Assembly: GCA_020851375.1 (NCBI GenBank)
Contig: JADZCV010000005.1
Coordinates: 1 to 64,000, forward strand
Direction of reading: 5' to 3'
DNA: 64,000 nt
From: Nitrospirota bacterium
GTDB taxonomy: Bacteria > Nitrospirota > 9FT-COMBO-42-15 > HDB-SIOI813
The translations under genes and the position numbers were made by a program. Shown in pieces: positions 8,579 to 17,674 of this stretch. A model generated the notes under the pieces. The model was not told the origin of the DNA, made no database searches, and saw only the letters and a list, made by a program, of their open reading frames with translations. Positions within the stretch are counted from its first letter, which is position 1, and the number at the start of each line of letters is the position of its first letter.

Positions 8579-9718
8579 TTATCTTGCATTCTCCGATGGT
8601 TTCCAATGCTCTGCAAATTTGCCGTTTTTTATCACCCAAACTATGTAAGGAGCCCTCAGGACGTCGCCTTTTACATCCCACTGAAGTTCACCAAGGGCGC
8701 CTGAGTGTTTCATGTTGTGAATCGCCCTGCTGATCTTTTCCCCGTCAATGCCCCGGGTCCCTGCAATAGCCTGCAACAGTATGTTTGCAGCATCATAGGC
8801 ATAAATAGAATATGGGCCGGTTTCCCCATATGCGGCACTGTAAGAGCTGAGGAAGTTTTTGGCGCTTTTAATATTTGCAGGGTCAGGGCTGAATGTAAGA
8901 TAACTGCCTTCTGAGGATGTCCCTGCAATGTCTATGAGTTTCTGATCTATTGATCCATCTCCGCTCATGAAGGGGACATTGATGCCAAGTTCTCTGGCCT
9001 GTTTTATCAGCAGGCCCCCCTCAGGATAGATTCCTCCGAAATAGAGTAACTGGGGCTTCTTATCCCTCATGGTTGTCAGGACAGATCTGAAGTCCTTGTC
9101 GCCCTGAATAATCCCCGTATAATAAACAACCTCAACCTTATTTCCAAGGGCCTTTTTAAACTCGTCTGCGAGCCCCTGGCCGTATGTGGTCTTATCATGT
9201 ATTACTGCAACTTTTTTGAGTTTTAGGACGTCTGAGACAAAAATGGCAGCAATAAGGCCCTGCTGGTCGTCCCTGCCGCAGACGCGGAATACATATTCAA
9301 AGCCCTGTTCTGTCAACCGGGGGTTGGTTGATGCAGGGGTAATCATGGGAACTTTTGATTTGTTGTAAACTGCAGATGCCGGTATTGATGCGCTGCTGTT
9401 GAAGTGTCCTATTACACCTGCTACACCGGCGTTTACCAGCTTGTTGGCGACCAAAACTGCCTGCTTGGGGTCATGCTGGTCATCCTCTGCAAGGAGTTCT
9501 ATCTTTTTGCCAAGCACCCCGCCCCTGTCATTCCACTCTTTTACCGCCAGTTCCACCCCGTGTTTGACATCCAACCCCATCTTGCTCTGGTCTCCGGTCA
9601 TAGGACCAACGACTCCTATCCTGACAGCAGCCTCTTTTTTGGAGCAACTGTTAATTGTAAACAGTGATAGCGCCAAAACAAGGATTAGTTTACCAAAGGC
9701 TGTAAATCTTTTTTCCAT
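8579..9718 (-). CDS. livK: Branched-chain amino acid ABC substrate-binding lipoprotein
   Basis: 379 aa. A signal sequence ends in a Cys at about 25 (TINSCSKKE), consistent with a lipoprotein. The mature part is a Peripla_BP_6 fold: IGVVGPMTGDQSKMG, a conserved VIGHFNSSASIPASAVYNKSKVPMI stretch, and SGDGSIDQKLI. It captures the ligand for LivHM. A clear AGGAG ribosome binding site lies ahead of the ATG. Ligand could be branched-chain amino acids, amides or urea-like compounds; the sequence does not decide. Confidence 0.9.
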   Translation of the reverse strand: MEKRFTAFGKLILVLALSLFTINSCSKKEAAVRIGVVGPMTGDQSKMGLDVKHGVELAVKEWNDRGGVLGKKIELLAEDDQHDPKQAVLVANKLVNAGVAGVIGHFNSSASIPASAVYNKSKVPMITPASTNPRLTEQGFEYVFRVCGRDDQQGLIAAIFVSDVLKLKKVAVIHDKTTYGQGLADEFKKALGNKVEVVYYTGIIQGDKDFRSVLTTMRDKKPQLLYFGGIYPEGGLLIKQARELGINVPFMSGDGSIDQKLIDIAGTSSEGSYLTFSPDPANIKSAKNFLSSYSAAYGETGPYSIYAYDAANILLQAIAGTRGIDGEKISRAIHNMKHSGALGELQWDVKGDVLRAPYIVWVIKNGKFAEHWKPSENAR

Positions 9719-9756
9719 TGAACTCTCCTATTCTATCGTAACCTGCTGTTTTTCCT

Positions 9757-9785
9757 AAATTACACATATCATTATTTAATGTCAA
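9757..9785 (-). promoter_or_regulatory. Possible promoter of the liv-pyk-exporter operon
   Basis: On the minus strand a perfect TTGACA (9785-9780) is followed after 17 bp by TAATTT (9762-9757), about 40 bp upstream of livK. The -35 is ideal and the -10 is weak. Confidence 0.4.
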
Positions 9786-9803
9786 GAAAAAGGGGACGGA
9801 TTG

Positions 9804-10088
9804 TCAACTTAGCATGATTTTCTTTGTACGTGCTGAATTTTGCAAAACAACAATGGCCTGGTGAAGGCGCTGAAGCCTCATGTTTCGGTTGCGCATGGCT
9901 GTCTGGTCATGAAGGGGAAATTTCTCAGCGCGTATATTGGTCTGCAGTCTCCGCATCTGAGTGAATAAATCCTTGTAGGTGTCTGCCGGGAAGTCTTTGA
10001 GGATAAGTGGGTTCAGGTATAAATAACCCTCTGCAATGTCAGAAGCAACAGCAGCCAGGCTCTTTCCTCTGACAATATTATCTTGCAT
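9804..10088 (-). CDS. Small conserved hypothetical protein
   Basis: 94 aa from ATG 10088; an upstream TTG at 10124 is possible. It is a charged, helical protein with a pattern I recognise from small uncharacterised bacterial proteins: IAEGYLYLNP near the N-terminus, then MRRLQTNIRAEKFP and RNMRLQRLHQAIVVLQ near the C-terminus. I know of no assigned function. Short inverted sequences AAAAAGGGGAC (about 9787-9797) and GTCCCTTTTTA (about 10142-10152) flank the gene; these match the repeat family found elsewhere in the window. Confidence 0.5.
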   Translation of the reverse strand: MQDNIVRGKSLAAVASDIAEGYLYLNPLILKDFPADTYKDLFTQMRRLQTNIRAEKFPLHDQTAMRNRNMRLQRLHQAIVVLQNSARTKKIMLS

Positions 10089-10155
10089 ATTCCCATAATT
10101 AGCATGTTGCTTAAATATAGTCAATTGGTTAAACAGGCGCTGTCCCTTTTTAGCC

Positions 10156-10184
10156 TTGACTCACAGGCTTATCTTATATAGTAT
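10156..10184 (+). promoter_or_regulatory. Possible promoter of ktrB
   Basis: TTGACT at 10156-10161 and TAGTAT at 10179-10184 with a 17-bp spacer, 15 nt ahead of the ktrB start. The -10 is a poor match. Confidence 0.35.
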
Positions 10185-10198
10185 GGTGGCAGCCTCAA

Positions 10199-11554
10199 AT
10201 GAAGAGCCCTTTTAAGAACTGGACGCCGTCTCAGATACTGGCTGGCGGCTTTTTTGCGCTTATTTTAGTTGGCACGCTATTTCTTGCCCTCCCGTTTTCA
10301 TCATCCAGTGGAGAAAGTATTGGTTTACTTGACGCCTTTTTTACATCAGTCTCATCTGTCTGTGTTACAGGCCTGATTGTTAAAGATACGCCGGCAGACT
10401 TCTCGCTCTTCGGACAGGTCATAATAATGCTGCTCGTGCAGGCAGGCGGTCTTGGATATATGACGTCTGCCAGTGTAATCTACCTCATTGCAGGAAAGCG
10501 GATTGGCCTTGCTGAAAGGCTTATCATGAGGGAGAGCCTGAATGTCCTTTCAATGGAAGGGCTGGTCCGGTTTACAAAGGGTGTTTTATTTATCACCCTT
10601 ATAATTGAAGGAGTTGCCGCTCTTATACTCTCAATCAGGTTTGCCGGTGATTATCCGTTTCTCAAGGCCTTGTATTTTGGTGTGTTCCATTCCGTAACGT
10701 CTTTTAATAATGCCGGTTTTTCCCTCTTTCCCGGTAATTTAATGGTATACAGGGATGACATTGTGGTGAATTCTGTAATTATGTCAAATATAATATTAGG
10801 CGGGATAGGATTCATAATATTCAGTGACCTATACAGATTCTTTAAGAAAGAGATACAAAATCTCTCTCTCCATACCAAACTGACCATTACAACCACGTTT
10901 CTGCTCATACTGGCTGGTGCAGTCCTTATATTTATATTCGAGAGTTCCGGTTCGACTAAAACGGTACAGGGGGCGTCATTGGGGGATAAGGTGCTTGTAT
11001 CGTTATTTCAGTCAGTCAGTGCAAGGACAGCAGGATTTAATACAGTGAACATTGGTGATATGGCCAACGACTCCCTGTTTGTATTAATAATCCTTATGAT
11101 AATAGGCGCCTCCCCCGGCAGTACCGGCGGCGGGATTAAGACAACTACTTATGCAATAATGATGGTTGCCCTGTGGTCAGCCATCCGTGGAAGGCAGGAT
11201 GTTACTGTATTCAGGAGAAGGATATCGGTTGAACTTGTGGCAAAGGCATTTCTCTTGACAACCATGGTTACGATAATCATAATAACCGCTACTACTTTAT
11301 TGCTCTTGACAGAAAACAGAAGCTTTATCCAGACGTTGTTTGAAGTGTCCTCGGCATTTGGGACAGCAGGTCTTTCAACAGGGGACGGCGGTGTCCTTAG
11401 TCTGTCAGGTGTTTTTTCTGCGGCAGGAAAGATTATTATCTCAATTACTATGTATGCAGGCCGTCTTGGACCTTTGTTATTGAGTATTGCGATTGTCAAG
11501 GGGCATTATCCTCAGCGTTACAGGTATCCTGAAGGTAAAATTGTAATAGGGTAA
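10199..11554 (+). CDS. ktrB: Potassium uptake channel subunit, TrkH/KtrB family
   Basis: 451 aa integral membrane protein with the four pore-loop repeats of the superfamily: SVCVTGLIVKDTP, TSFNNAGFSLFP, SARTAGFNTVN and SAFGTAGLSTGD, each carrying the filter Gly. The gating-loop region PGSTGGGIKTTT lies in the third repeat. It forms a K+ (possibly Na+-coupled) uptake channel with the KtrA-type regulatory ring encoded 7 nt downstream. Length fits KtrB better than TrkH of enterobacteria (about 480). Confidence 0.92.
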   Translation: MKSPFKNWTPSQILAGGFFALILVGTLFLALPFSSSSGESIGLLDAFFTSVSSVCVTGLIVKDTPADFSLFGQVIIMLLVQAGGLGYMTSASVIYLIAGKRIGLAERLIMRESLNVLSMEGLVRFTKGVLFITLIIEGVAALILSIRFAGDYPFLKALYFGVFHSVTSFNNAGFSLFPGNLMVYRDDIVVNSVIMSNIILGGIGFIIFSDLYRFFKKEIQNLSLHTKLTITTTFLLILAGAVLIFIFESSGSTKTVQGASLGDKVLVSLFQSVSARTAGFNTVNIGDMANDSLFVLIILMIIGASPGSTGGGIKTTTYAIMMVALWSAIRGRQDVTVFRRRISVELVAKAFLLTTMVTIIIITATTLLLLTENRSFIQTLFEVSSAFGTAGLSTGDGGVLSLSGVFSAAGKIIISITMYAGRLGPLLLSIAIVKGHYPQRYRYPEGKIVIG

Positions 11555-11561
11555 AAATAAA

Positions 11562-12248
11562 ATGGCTATACAGGTGGTTGTTATCGGTTTGGGGAGATTT
11601 GGATCCAGCGTAGTGGAAACCCTTGCCCAAAAGGGGTGTGAGATCCTTGCCATGGATGTAAATGAGGAGAACGTCAAGGCGATTACCGAACATGCAACTC
11701 ATGCAGTACAGTGTGATGCCACTGACATCCGGACACTGAAAGAGCTTGGTGTCCAGAACATGGATGTGGCCATTGTCAGTATAGGAGAAGATGTTGAGGC
11801 GAGTGTCCTGATTGTCATGGCGCTTAAGGAACTTGGCGTTAAAGAGATCATTGCCAAGGCTGTTACACCTCTTCATACAAAGATACTTGAAAAGCTTGGA
11901 GCAACACAGGTTGTGTATCCGGAGCGTGATATGGCAATACGTGTTGCAACCCATATAGTAACGCCCAATATTATTGACAGCCTTATCCTTTCTCCCGAAT
12001 ATTGTATTAGTGAAATACCGGCGCCGAGAAGTTTTATCGGCAAGATGCTGAAAGACACGAATATAAGGACTATGCACAAGGTTAACATAATTGCCATAAA
12101 AAGGCGGACGACTGAAATGCAAAAGGGAAAGAGCGTGGTAAAAGAGGTTGTTAATGTTGCACCGGCCGGAGATGATGTCGTAATGGAGGGGGATATCCTT
12201 GTATTCCTGGGACGCGAGGATGATATTGAGAAGCTAAGTAGACTTTAG
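11562..12248 (+). CDS. ktrA: Potassium uptake regulator, TrkA/KtrA (RCK) family
   Basis: 228 aa. The N-terminal RCK domain shows the Rossmann motif VIGLGRFGSSV, an acidic residue after strand 2 (AMDVNEEN), and IAKAVTPLHTKILEKLGA. A C-terminal TrkA_C domain begins at about 135. As in KtrA it should form an octameric ring binding ATP/ADP or NAD(H) to gate KtrB. A short hairpin with CTGAAGAC/GTCTTCAG arms follows the stop. Confidence 0.92.
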   Translation: MAIQVVVIGLGRFGSSVVETLAQKGCEILAMDVNEENVKAITEHATHAVQCDATDIRTLKELGVQNMDVAIVSIGEDVEASVLIVMALKELGVKEIIAKAVTPLHTKILEKLGATQVVYPERDMAIRVATHIVTPNIIDSLILSPEYCISEIPAPRSFIGKMLKDTNIRTMHKVNIIAIKRRTTEMQKGKSVVKEVVNVAPAGDDVVMEGDILVFLGREDDIEKLSRL

Positions 12249-12259
12249 TAATAGGAAGA

Positions 12260-12293
12260 CTGAAGACAATGGTCTCCTACCTTCGGTCTTCAG
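12260..12293 (+). terminator. Hairpin after ktrA
   Basis: Arms CTGAAGAC (12260-12267) and GTCTTCAG (12286-12293) enclose 18 nt. There is no clear T run, so it could instead be a small repeat. Confidence 0.35.
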
Positions 12294-12318
12294 CCTAATT
12301 ACATTTATTTCCCCTTTA

Positions 12319-12327
12319 TGTTATAAT
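12319..12327 (+). promoter_or_regulatory. Extended -10 promoter giving a leaderless mRNA
   Basis: TG-T-TATAAT (12319-12327) ends 7 nt before the ATG at 12335, so the predicted start of transcription coincides with the start codon. No Shine-Dalgarno sequence precedes this ATG. Confidence 0.5.
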
Positions 12328-12334
12328 ATAGTCC

Positions 12335-13678
12335 ATGACTGAATTCTGGATTGAAGTAATTCTGATACTGCTTCTGATCCTTGCCAATGGTTTCTTTGCC
12401 TGCTCTGAAATAGCCATAATATCTGCCAGGAAGAGCCGCATTAAGCATTTGATGGATAGCGGCAACAAAAAGGCTGAAGTTGTTCACAGGCTTCAGAGTG
12501 AACCTGACAAGTTTCTTGCCACTGTCCAGGTTGGCATTACTGTGGTCAGCATGCTTGCAGGCGCTATCGGAGGCGCTGCAGCCATACAAGCCATTAAGCC
12601 CATTCTGCAATATGTCCCGGTAGATATTATCAGCAGGTGGAGTGAGGCTATTGCCATTGCACTGGTAGTTATTGTAATTTCATACCTGTCTCTGATCCTG
12701 GGAGAGCTTGTTCCCAAGTCACTTGCACTAAGGTTTGCAGAGCCTATAGCATTATTTGTCGGCAAACCAATTCATTATCTGTCCAGGTTTTCATTCATCC
12801 TTGTAAGGATTCTTACAAGGTCTACAAATGTATTTCTCCGTCCGTTTGGGAAGATGCCTCCTCCTGAAGGTTCTTTTGTGACTGAAGAAGAGATAAAGAT
12901 ATTCCTTAAAGAGGGCGGCGAAAAGGGTATTTTTGAAAGGACTGAGCAGGAGTTGATTCACAGTGTATTTGAGTTTGTTACTACGACTGCAAAAGAGATA
13001 ATGGTCCCGCGTCCCAAGATCAAGGCTATTGCCATTGATACACCTCTGGATAAGGTTATAGAGACCGTAGTTGAGTCCGGATTCTCAAGATTTCCCGTGT
13101 ATGATGGGGGACTAGATGATATCAGGGGGATCCTCTATGAAAAAGACCTGCTCGGAATAAGGGACAGGCTTAAGGAAATAAAATTAAAAGACCTTCTCAG
13201 GCCTGTATATTTTGTTCCTGAGACCAAGAAGATAGATGCGCTGCTTAAAGAATTACAGCGGCGCAGGTTGCATATGGCCATCGTTATTAATGAGTATGGA
13301 AATGCCGAGGGCCTTGTAACAATGGAGGATGTTATTGAAGAGATCGTCGGTGAGATAGAGGACGAATATGATTTTGAAGACAGACCGGTGAAGATTCTGA
13401 AAGACGGGTCAATGATCATAGATGCATCTCTGCCGATCCGGGACCTGATAGACCAGCACAATCTGTCCCTGGAGGTTTCTGAAGAGTATGAGACAATTGC
13501 AGGCCTTGTTTTATCTCAGCTTCAGAGAATGCCAAGAGGGGGCGAGATCGTGAAATACGGGGACTATAAGATCACGATAGTTGATATTGAGGGAAAGCGC
13601 ATTTCAAAGGTTAAGCTTGAGAAGGTTGCAACTGCACCTGATGTTGTTGGAGATAAGCTGCAGGACAAATTTCAATGA
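12335..13678 (+). CDS. CorC/HlyC-like membrane protein with DUF21 and CBS domains
   Basis: 447 aa. An N-terminal DUF21/CNNM transmembrane domain (about 1-190, with ANGFFACSEIAIISARKSRI and VGITVVSMLAGAIGGA) is followed by a CBS pair (about 205-335; MVPRPKIKAI, FPVYDGGLDDIRGILYEKDLL, VINEYGNAEGLVTMEDVIEE) and a C-terminal CorC_HlyC domain. The family is linked to Mg2+/Co2+ efflux or divalent cation homeostasis; the old hemolysin name is not a functional statement. No ribosome binding site is visible, consistent with the leaderless promoter just upstream. Confidence 0.9.
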   Translation: MTEFWIEVILILLLILANGFFACSEIAIISARKSRIKHLMDSGNKKAEVVHRLQSEPDKFLATVQVGITVVSMLAGAIGGAAAIQAIKPILQYVPVDIISRWSEAIAIALVVIVISYLSLILGELVPKSLALRFAEPIALFVGKPIHYLSRFSFILVRILTRSTNVFLRPFGKMPPPEGSFVTEEEIKIFLKEGGEKGIFERTEQELIHSVFEFVTTTAKEIMVPRPKIKAIAIDTPLDKVIETVVESGFSRFPVYDGGLDDIRGILYEKDLLGIRDRLKEIKLKDLLRPVYFVPETKKIDALLKELQRRRLHMAIVINEYGNAEGLVTMEDVIEEIVGEIEDEYDFEDRPVKILKDGSMIIDASLPIRDLIDQHNLSLEVSEEYETIAGLVLSQLQRMPRGGEIVKYGDYKITIVDIEGKRISKVKLEKVATAPDVVGDKLQDKFQ

Positions 13679-13877
13679 ATTCACAATATATGGTAGTGCC
13701 TGAGCATGGCTGGCGTCATAGAGTGATATTATAACCTCCTGTTTTATCAGATAAATTTCTCCAATTCACATATATGTGGATAAACCTGTCTTACCCTTTC
13801 TGTATTCCCTGCAGAAAGACGCATAACCCATTGAAAAATGCGTTGTTGCCTAAAAAACAGGCACGCTTAACGGTGTA

Positions 13878-14726
13878 TCAATATATAGTGGTGCGATATA
13901 AGCCGAGTAATGTCAGGGTGATATTTCCGGGGTTGCCGTTTCCAATTTGTTTGTGATTTACGGATGTGACTGGCATAACTTCATAGAGCGTACTCGTAAT
14001 AAAGCATTCATCTGCTGAAAGAATTTCTTCAGGCCGGAAAGGATATTCCATTAATCTGATATTGTTCTTTTGTGCAAGAGCTGTTACTTGAGACCTGGTT
14101 ACCCCATCCAGGATTCCGATGCTCAACGGAGCGGTCAGTGCTATTCCATCTTTGACAATAAATATGTTGCTGACTGTCCCTTCTGCAACATAACCGTCTG
14201 TGTTGAGCATAAAGGCCTCTGAGGCTCCGGCCCCTTTTGCCTCAATCCTCGCCATTATATTATTGAGAAAATTAAGGGATTTTATCTGGGGATTCAATGC
14301 AGATGCAGGTATTCGTATTGTGTTTACTATGACGGCGCTTATCCCCCGTTGATAGGTGTCTTCAGGATACCCGCGGAATTCTCTGGCTGTTATTGTCAGG
14401 GTTGGCCCGGAACAGTCTTCAATATCAGGTCCGGGACCTGATTGTCCCCGCGTGATTGTCAGTCTCAGGTATGCATCAGCAAGATTATTCTCACGGAGTG
14501 TCTTATACAGGGCATCCTCAAGATAGTCAGAGGTAAAATCATGTTTGATGAGCAGGGATTTTGCAGAACAGAATAGCCTGTTTAAATGATCCCCGGGCCG
14601 GAATATCTTTCCTGAGTAGGCCCTGAGGGTTTCAAATACGCCATCTCCATACAGGAATCCACGGTCCAGTACAGAAACCCTTGCTTCTTCCTGCGGGACG
14701 AGAGAGCCGTTTAAAAAAATTAACAT
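13878..14726 (-). CDS. Class IV aminotransferase (BCAT / D-alanine transaminase / PabC type)
   Basis: 282 aa PLP enzyme of fold type IV. Visible signatures are SVLDRGFLYGDGVFETLRAY, the Schiff-base Lys in NPQIKSLNFLNNIMA, and EGTVSNIFIVKDG with GILDGVTRSQV. The length and motifs fit branched-chain or D-amino acid aminotransferases and also aminodeoxychorismate lyase; I cannot separate these. The ATG shares one base with the stop of the DUF1015 gene upstream. Confidence 0.88.
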   Translation of the reverse strand: MLIFLNGSLVPQEEARVSVLDRGFLYGDGVFETLRAYSGKIFRPGDHLNRLFCSAKSLLIKHDFTSDYLEDALYKTLRENNLADAYLRLTITRGQSGPGPDIEDCSGPTLTITAREFRGYPEDTYQRGISAVIVNTIRIPASALNPQIKSLNFLNNIMARIEAKGAGASEAFMLNTDGYVAEGTVSNIFIVKDGIALTAPLSIGILDGVTRSQVTALAQKNNIRLMEYPFRPEEILSADECFITSTLYEVMPVTSVNHKQIGNGNPGNITLTLLGLYRTTIY

Positions 14727-16042
14727 CAGAATTTGTTAATAACAAGTCCTGTCAGACATTTGGGGTAGAAGTAAGTGGATTTCTGCGGCATACGCTCCCC
14801 TGTCTCAGTCACGTCCTTTATCTCTTCTATCTTTGTGGCATTTAGAAGAAATGCCGCCTGGTATTCTCCATCACTGACCTTCTCAATTGAATCATTGAAA
14901 TCCTTCACATAGAACAGGTTCTCCTGCCGGCTGATGCTCTCTTCTGTAAATCCAAGGATGTCTTCGAGTACAAGGCTCTGAAGTATGGATACATCAAGCC
15001 GTCTCCAGGAGAACGGCCTTGCAGATTGTATATTTAAAAGCAGGTCTTCTCCCCTGAGCATAAGCAGTGAATATTTATCTTCTCCTTTTATGTACAGACC
15101 GAAGAAGTGGTCCTGTGGACCCGCATCCTTCATGGCACTGAGCAATTTCTTTCTTGCTTCCTGCTCACCGCCATTGGCAAAGTCAAAATCTTTGACAATG
15201 AAATATTTCTCCAGCGTATTATACAGGCTGTTAATCCTGTCATCAGTAACCCCGTATACGAGCCTGTGTGTTGGGAGTACTGTAAGTCCGGGTTCATCCA
15301 TATTGGCAAAGAACATCATAATATAATCATAAGCGCCTTCTCCGGTCTTCTGCCTTGCCTCATTCCTGTAGTTAAGCGATGCCTCATAACGGTGATGGCC
15401 GTCAGCAATATATACGGTCTTCCCTTTTAGCTCCTTCTGAACGCTTTCAATTATCGCCGCGTCGCTGACTACCCAGAGCCTGTGCCTGTCGCCGTTGTCA
15501 TCTACTACATCCGTATCAGGGGGAGCGCCCTTTATGCTTTCTTCAATTATACTGTTTATCTTTCTGTCCGGAGATGAGTAAAGTGAAAAAATAAGGCTGA
15601 AATTGGCCTGACATGACCTTAAAAGGTTGAGCCTGTCGGATTTGGGCTTTGACAGGGTATATTCGTGAGGAACAACACTCCCTTTTCCGAATTCCTCAAG
15701 CCTGCAGAGCGCTATAAACCCCTTCATTGTTTTCTCTGGTCCGTATTTTGTGTATGAGACCTCGTAAAAATATATTGAAGGTCTATCCTCGCCCGTTAAA
15801 ATGCGGTTTGACAACCACTGGTTAAAGGTATTTGATGCCCTTGTATAACGGTTGTCCTTTTCTGTATCAGATGGAAATTCTTTTACCAGGTCAAGTTTAA
15901 TCATATTGTATTCATCCCTGCTGTAGTACATATCCTGCTGGACAGGGGAGATGATATCATATGGAGGGGTCATAACCCTGTTAAAGTCTTTGACCTTTTC
16001 CCTGTTATACCTGATTCCTTTGAATGGTATTATGTCAGCCAT
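14726..16042 (-). CDS. DUF1015 family protein
   Basis: 438 aa, the usual size for this family (PF06245-like; number from memory). It begins ADIIPFKGIRYN, the family's conserved N-terminus, followed by VMTPPYDIIS, and contains YIADGHHRYEASLNYR with a HHRYE motif and MMFFANMDEPGLTVLPTHRLV. The biochemical role is not settled; homologues are sometimes called HTH-domain or SerC-associated proteins and have been proposed to act on phosphoserine or amino acid metabolism. It overlaps the aminotransferase gene by one base and follows AMMECR1. Confidence 0.85.
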   Translation of the reverse strand: MADIIPFKGIRYNREKVKDFNRVMTPPYDIISPVQQDMYYSRDEYNMIKLDLVKEFPSDTEKDNRYTRASNTFNQWLSNRILTGEDRPSIYFYEVSYTKYGPEKTMKGFIALCRLEEFGKGSVVPHEYTLSKPKSDRLNLLRSCQANFSLIFSLYSSPDRKINSIIEESIKGAPPDTDVVDDNGDRHRLWVVSDAAIIESVQKELKGKTVYIADGHHRYEASLNYRNEARQKTGEGAYDYIMMFFANMDEPGLTVLPTHRLVYGVTDDRINSLYNTLEKYFIVKDFDFANGGEQEARKKLLSAMKDAGPQDHFFGLYIKGEDKYSLLMLRGEDLLLNIQSARPFSWRRLDVSILQSLVLEDILGFTEESISRQENLFYVKDFNDSIEKVSDGEYQAAFLLNATKIEEIKDVTETGERMPQKSTYFYPKCLTGLVINKF

Positions 16043-16053
16043 TGTAATTTCTC

Positions 16054-16572
16054 CTATTTGTATCTTTTTACTTCAAATCTGAAAAGTTCAACAGGTTCGC
16101 GGCCGCCGATACCTGCCTTTCTCTTTGCAATTTCTATCTGATCTTCTGCCGTATCCACCCCTTCTATGTCCGGGAGCAGAAGCCCCCGCTTATAACCCGA
16201 TTTTACAATCACACCATATCTGCCGGGATCAAGTTCACTGACTGATGTTACGGATTCCGGCGCAGAAAGCACGTCTACTGATATGACGATGTCAGCCAGT
16301 TCAGCCTGGGTTACCGGCATGAACCTCGGGTCTTTTGTAGCGGAGCTTATTGCGTTATAAATTAGCTCTTCAGCGACACAGGAGGCCGAGGGTTCAAAGG
16401 TTCCGATACATCCCCTGAGCATTCCGCGAATTTTCAAAGATACGAATACACCATGACGTGCCTTCATCTCCGGCGTCAGGTACTCCGGTGTTTTAAGCAC
16501 CGCGCCATCTTCAAGATACTTCTTAATAGCCTCCCTTGCCAACTGCACAAGCGGGTGATGCGACTCTTCCAT
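16054..16572 (-). CDS. AMMECR1 domain protein (AmmeMemoRadiSam system protein A type)
   Basis: 172 aa with the hallmark [10 protein letters not shown] motif at about 52-61 and [11 protein letters not shown] before it. The protein covers the whole AMMECR1 domain. In many prokaryotes it occurs with a MEMO1 homologue and a radical SAM protein; neither is adjacent here, although a different radical SAM gene lies 2 kb away. Molecular function is unknown. Confidence 0.9.
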   Translation of the reverse strand: MEESHHPLVQLAREAIKKYLEDGAVLKTPEYLTPEMKARHGVFVSLKIRGMLRGCIGTFEPSASCVAEELIYNAISSATKDPRFMPVTQAELADIVISVDVLSAPESVTSVSELDPGRYGVIVKSGYKRGLLLPDIEGVDTAEDQIEIAKRKAGIGGREPVELFRFEVKRYK

Positions 16573-16586
16573 TATGGTTTTTTGTG

Positions 16587-17555
16587 TTATTGTTCCCGTT
16601 CCACTACATAGTCAGCTACGGTAAGCAGCGCCTGTAATGGGATGGTGTCCTCAAACAGCGGCAAGCTCTTTTTAGCCTTTTCAACATAAGACCTCGCAAT
16701 TTCCAGCGAGTATTCAATGACGCCATATTCCTTCATAAGATTCAGGATATAATTCAGGTTTTCTTCTGTGAGCTCAGAATTAGAAATGACCCTTTCTGTC
16801 TTTTCTGCGTCATCCTGACTGCACCTCTTCAGGAGTGCGAGGAGGGGGAGGGTAATTTTGCCTTCCTCAAGGTCTTTTCCTACAGATTTACCGAGCTTGG
16901 CCTTATTGGCTATGTAGTCCAGAGTGTCATCAGCTAGTTGAAATGCCATTCCAAGATTCCATCCGAATGACTCGAAGTCATTCCTGATTTCGGCAGGACA
17001 TTCGCCAAGTATGGCGCCTATGCGGCATGCAGCTGCCATTAATGAGGCTGTCTTGTTGCCGATTATCTCAAGGTAGTCTTCTTCTGTTATGCTGAGGTCG
17101 CCGTTGAATGCCAGTTGGGCGAGCTCTCCTTTTGCCATCTTCCTTGTTGCCTCTGTAACTGTTTCATTCAGGTCATGATTATGGAAAGATACTATAGTGC
17201 ACTGCGCCTTGGCGTACAGGTAGTCGCCCACAAGTATGCTTGCCTGATTTCCCCACAACATCCTTGCGGTCTTGTTCCCTCGGCGGGTAGATGCCTCATC
17301 TATTACATCATCATGAAAGAGGGTTGCCGCATGTATGAGTTCTATGACACTTGCAAGCTCTGTATGCGATTTGCCTGTGTATCCGGCAAGCCTCGATGTG
17401 AGGATCATAAGTAATGGGCGAAAGCGCTTTCCACCACTATTGATAAGGTGAGACCCCATGATGCTTATCAGGGATAGATTGGATTTAAGGTCCGCATGGA
17501 TCTGATCTTCTACCCTCTGGAGGTCTTCCCTGCAAAGGTCCCATACCTCCGTCAT
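16587..17555 (-). CDS. Polyprenyl diphosphate synthase
   Basis: 322 aa from ATG 17555 ([13 protein letters not shown]); an upstream in-frame TTG at 17627 would lie inside the divergent menG promoter and is unlikely. The first aspartate-rich motif is [12 protein letters not shown] and the second is DDTLDYI, with GGKRFRPLL upstream, as in heptaprenyl/octaprenyl synthases that build the side chain of menaquinone or ubiquinone. It is divergently placed from menG, which consumes the polyprenylated product, so both probably serve quinone synthesis. Confidence 0.92.
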   Translation of the reverse strand: MTEVWDLCREDLQRVEDQIHADLKSNLSLISIMGSHLINSGGKRFRPLLMILTSRLAGYTGKSHTELASVIELIHAATLFHDDVIDEASTRRGNKTARMLWGNQASILVGDYLYAKAQCTIVSFHNHDLNETVTEATRKMAKGELAQLAFNGDLSITEEDYLEIIGNKTASLMAAACRIGAILGECPAEIRNDFESFGWNLGMAFQLADDTLDYIANKAKLGKSVGKDLEEGKITLPLLALLKRCSQDDAEKTERVISNSELTEENLNYILNLMKEYGVIEYSLEIARSYVEKAKKSLPLFEDTIPLQALLTVADYVVEREQ

Positions 17556-17620
17556 ACTGATGTGCGAGTTCACTGGAGTAGCAGTTTTCACGGGGTTATA
17601 GTATGGCAGAAGGAAGGTGA

Positions 17621-17649
17621 TTGTCAAGTGTTTAATTTCATATTATAAT
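17621..17649 (+). promoter_or_regulatory. Sigma70-type promoter of menG
   Basis: TTGTCA (17621-17626), 17-bp spacer, TATAAT (17644-17649). Transcription should begin near 17656, which excludes the upstream ATG at 17654 and supports the start at 17675. Confidence 0.7.
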
Positions 17650-17674
17650 CAGCATGAATCAAAGGGGGAGTGGC

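Noticed and set aside
10271-10289. TGGCACG followed by TTGCC as a sigma54 promoter
   Set aside because: The spacing between the two elements is seven bases instead of four and it is inside ktrB.
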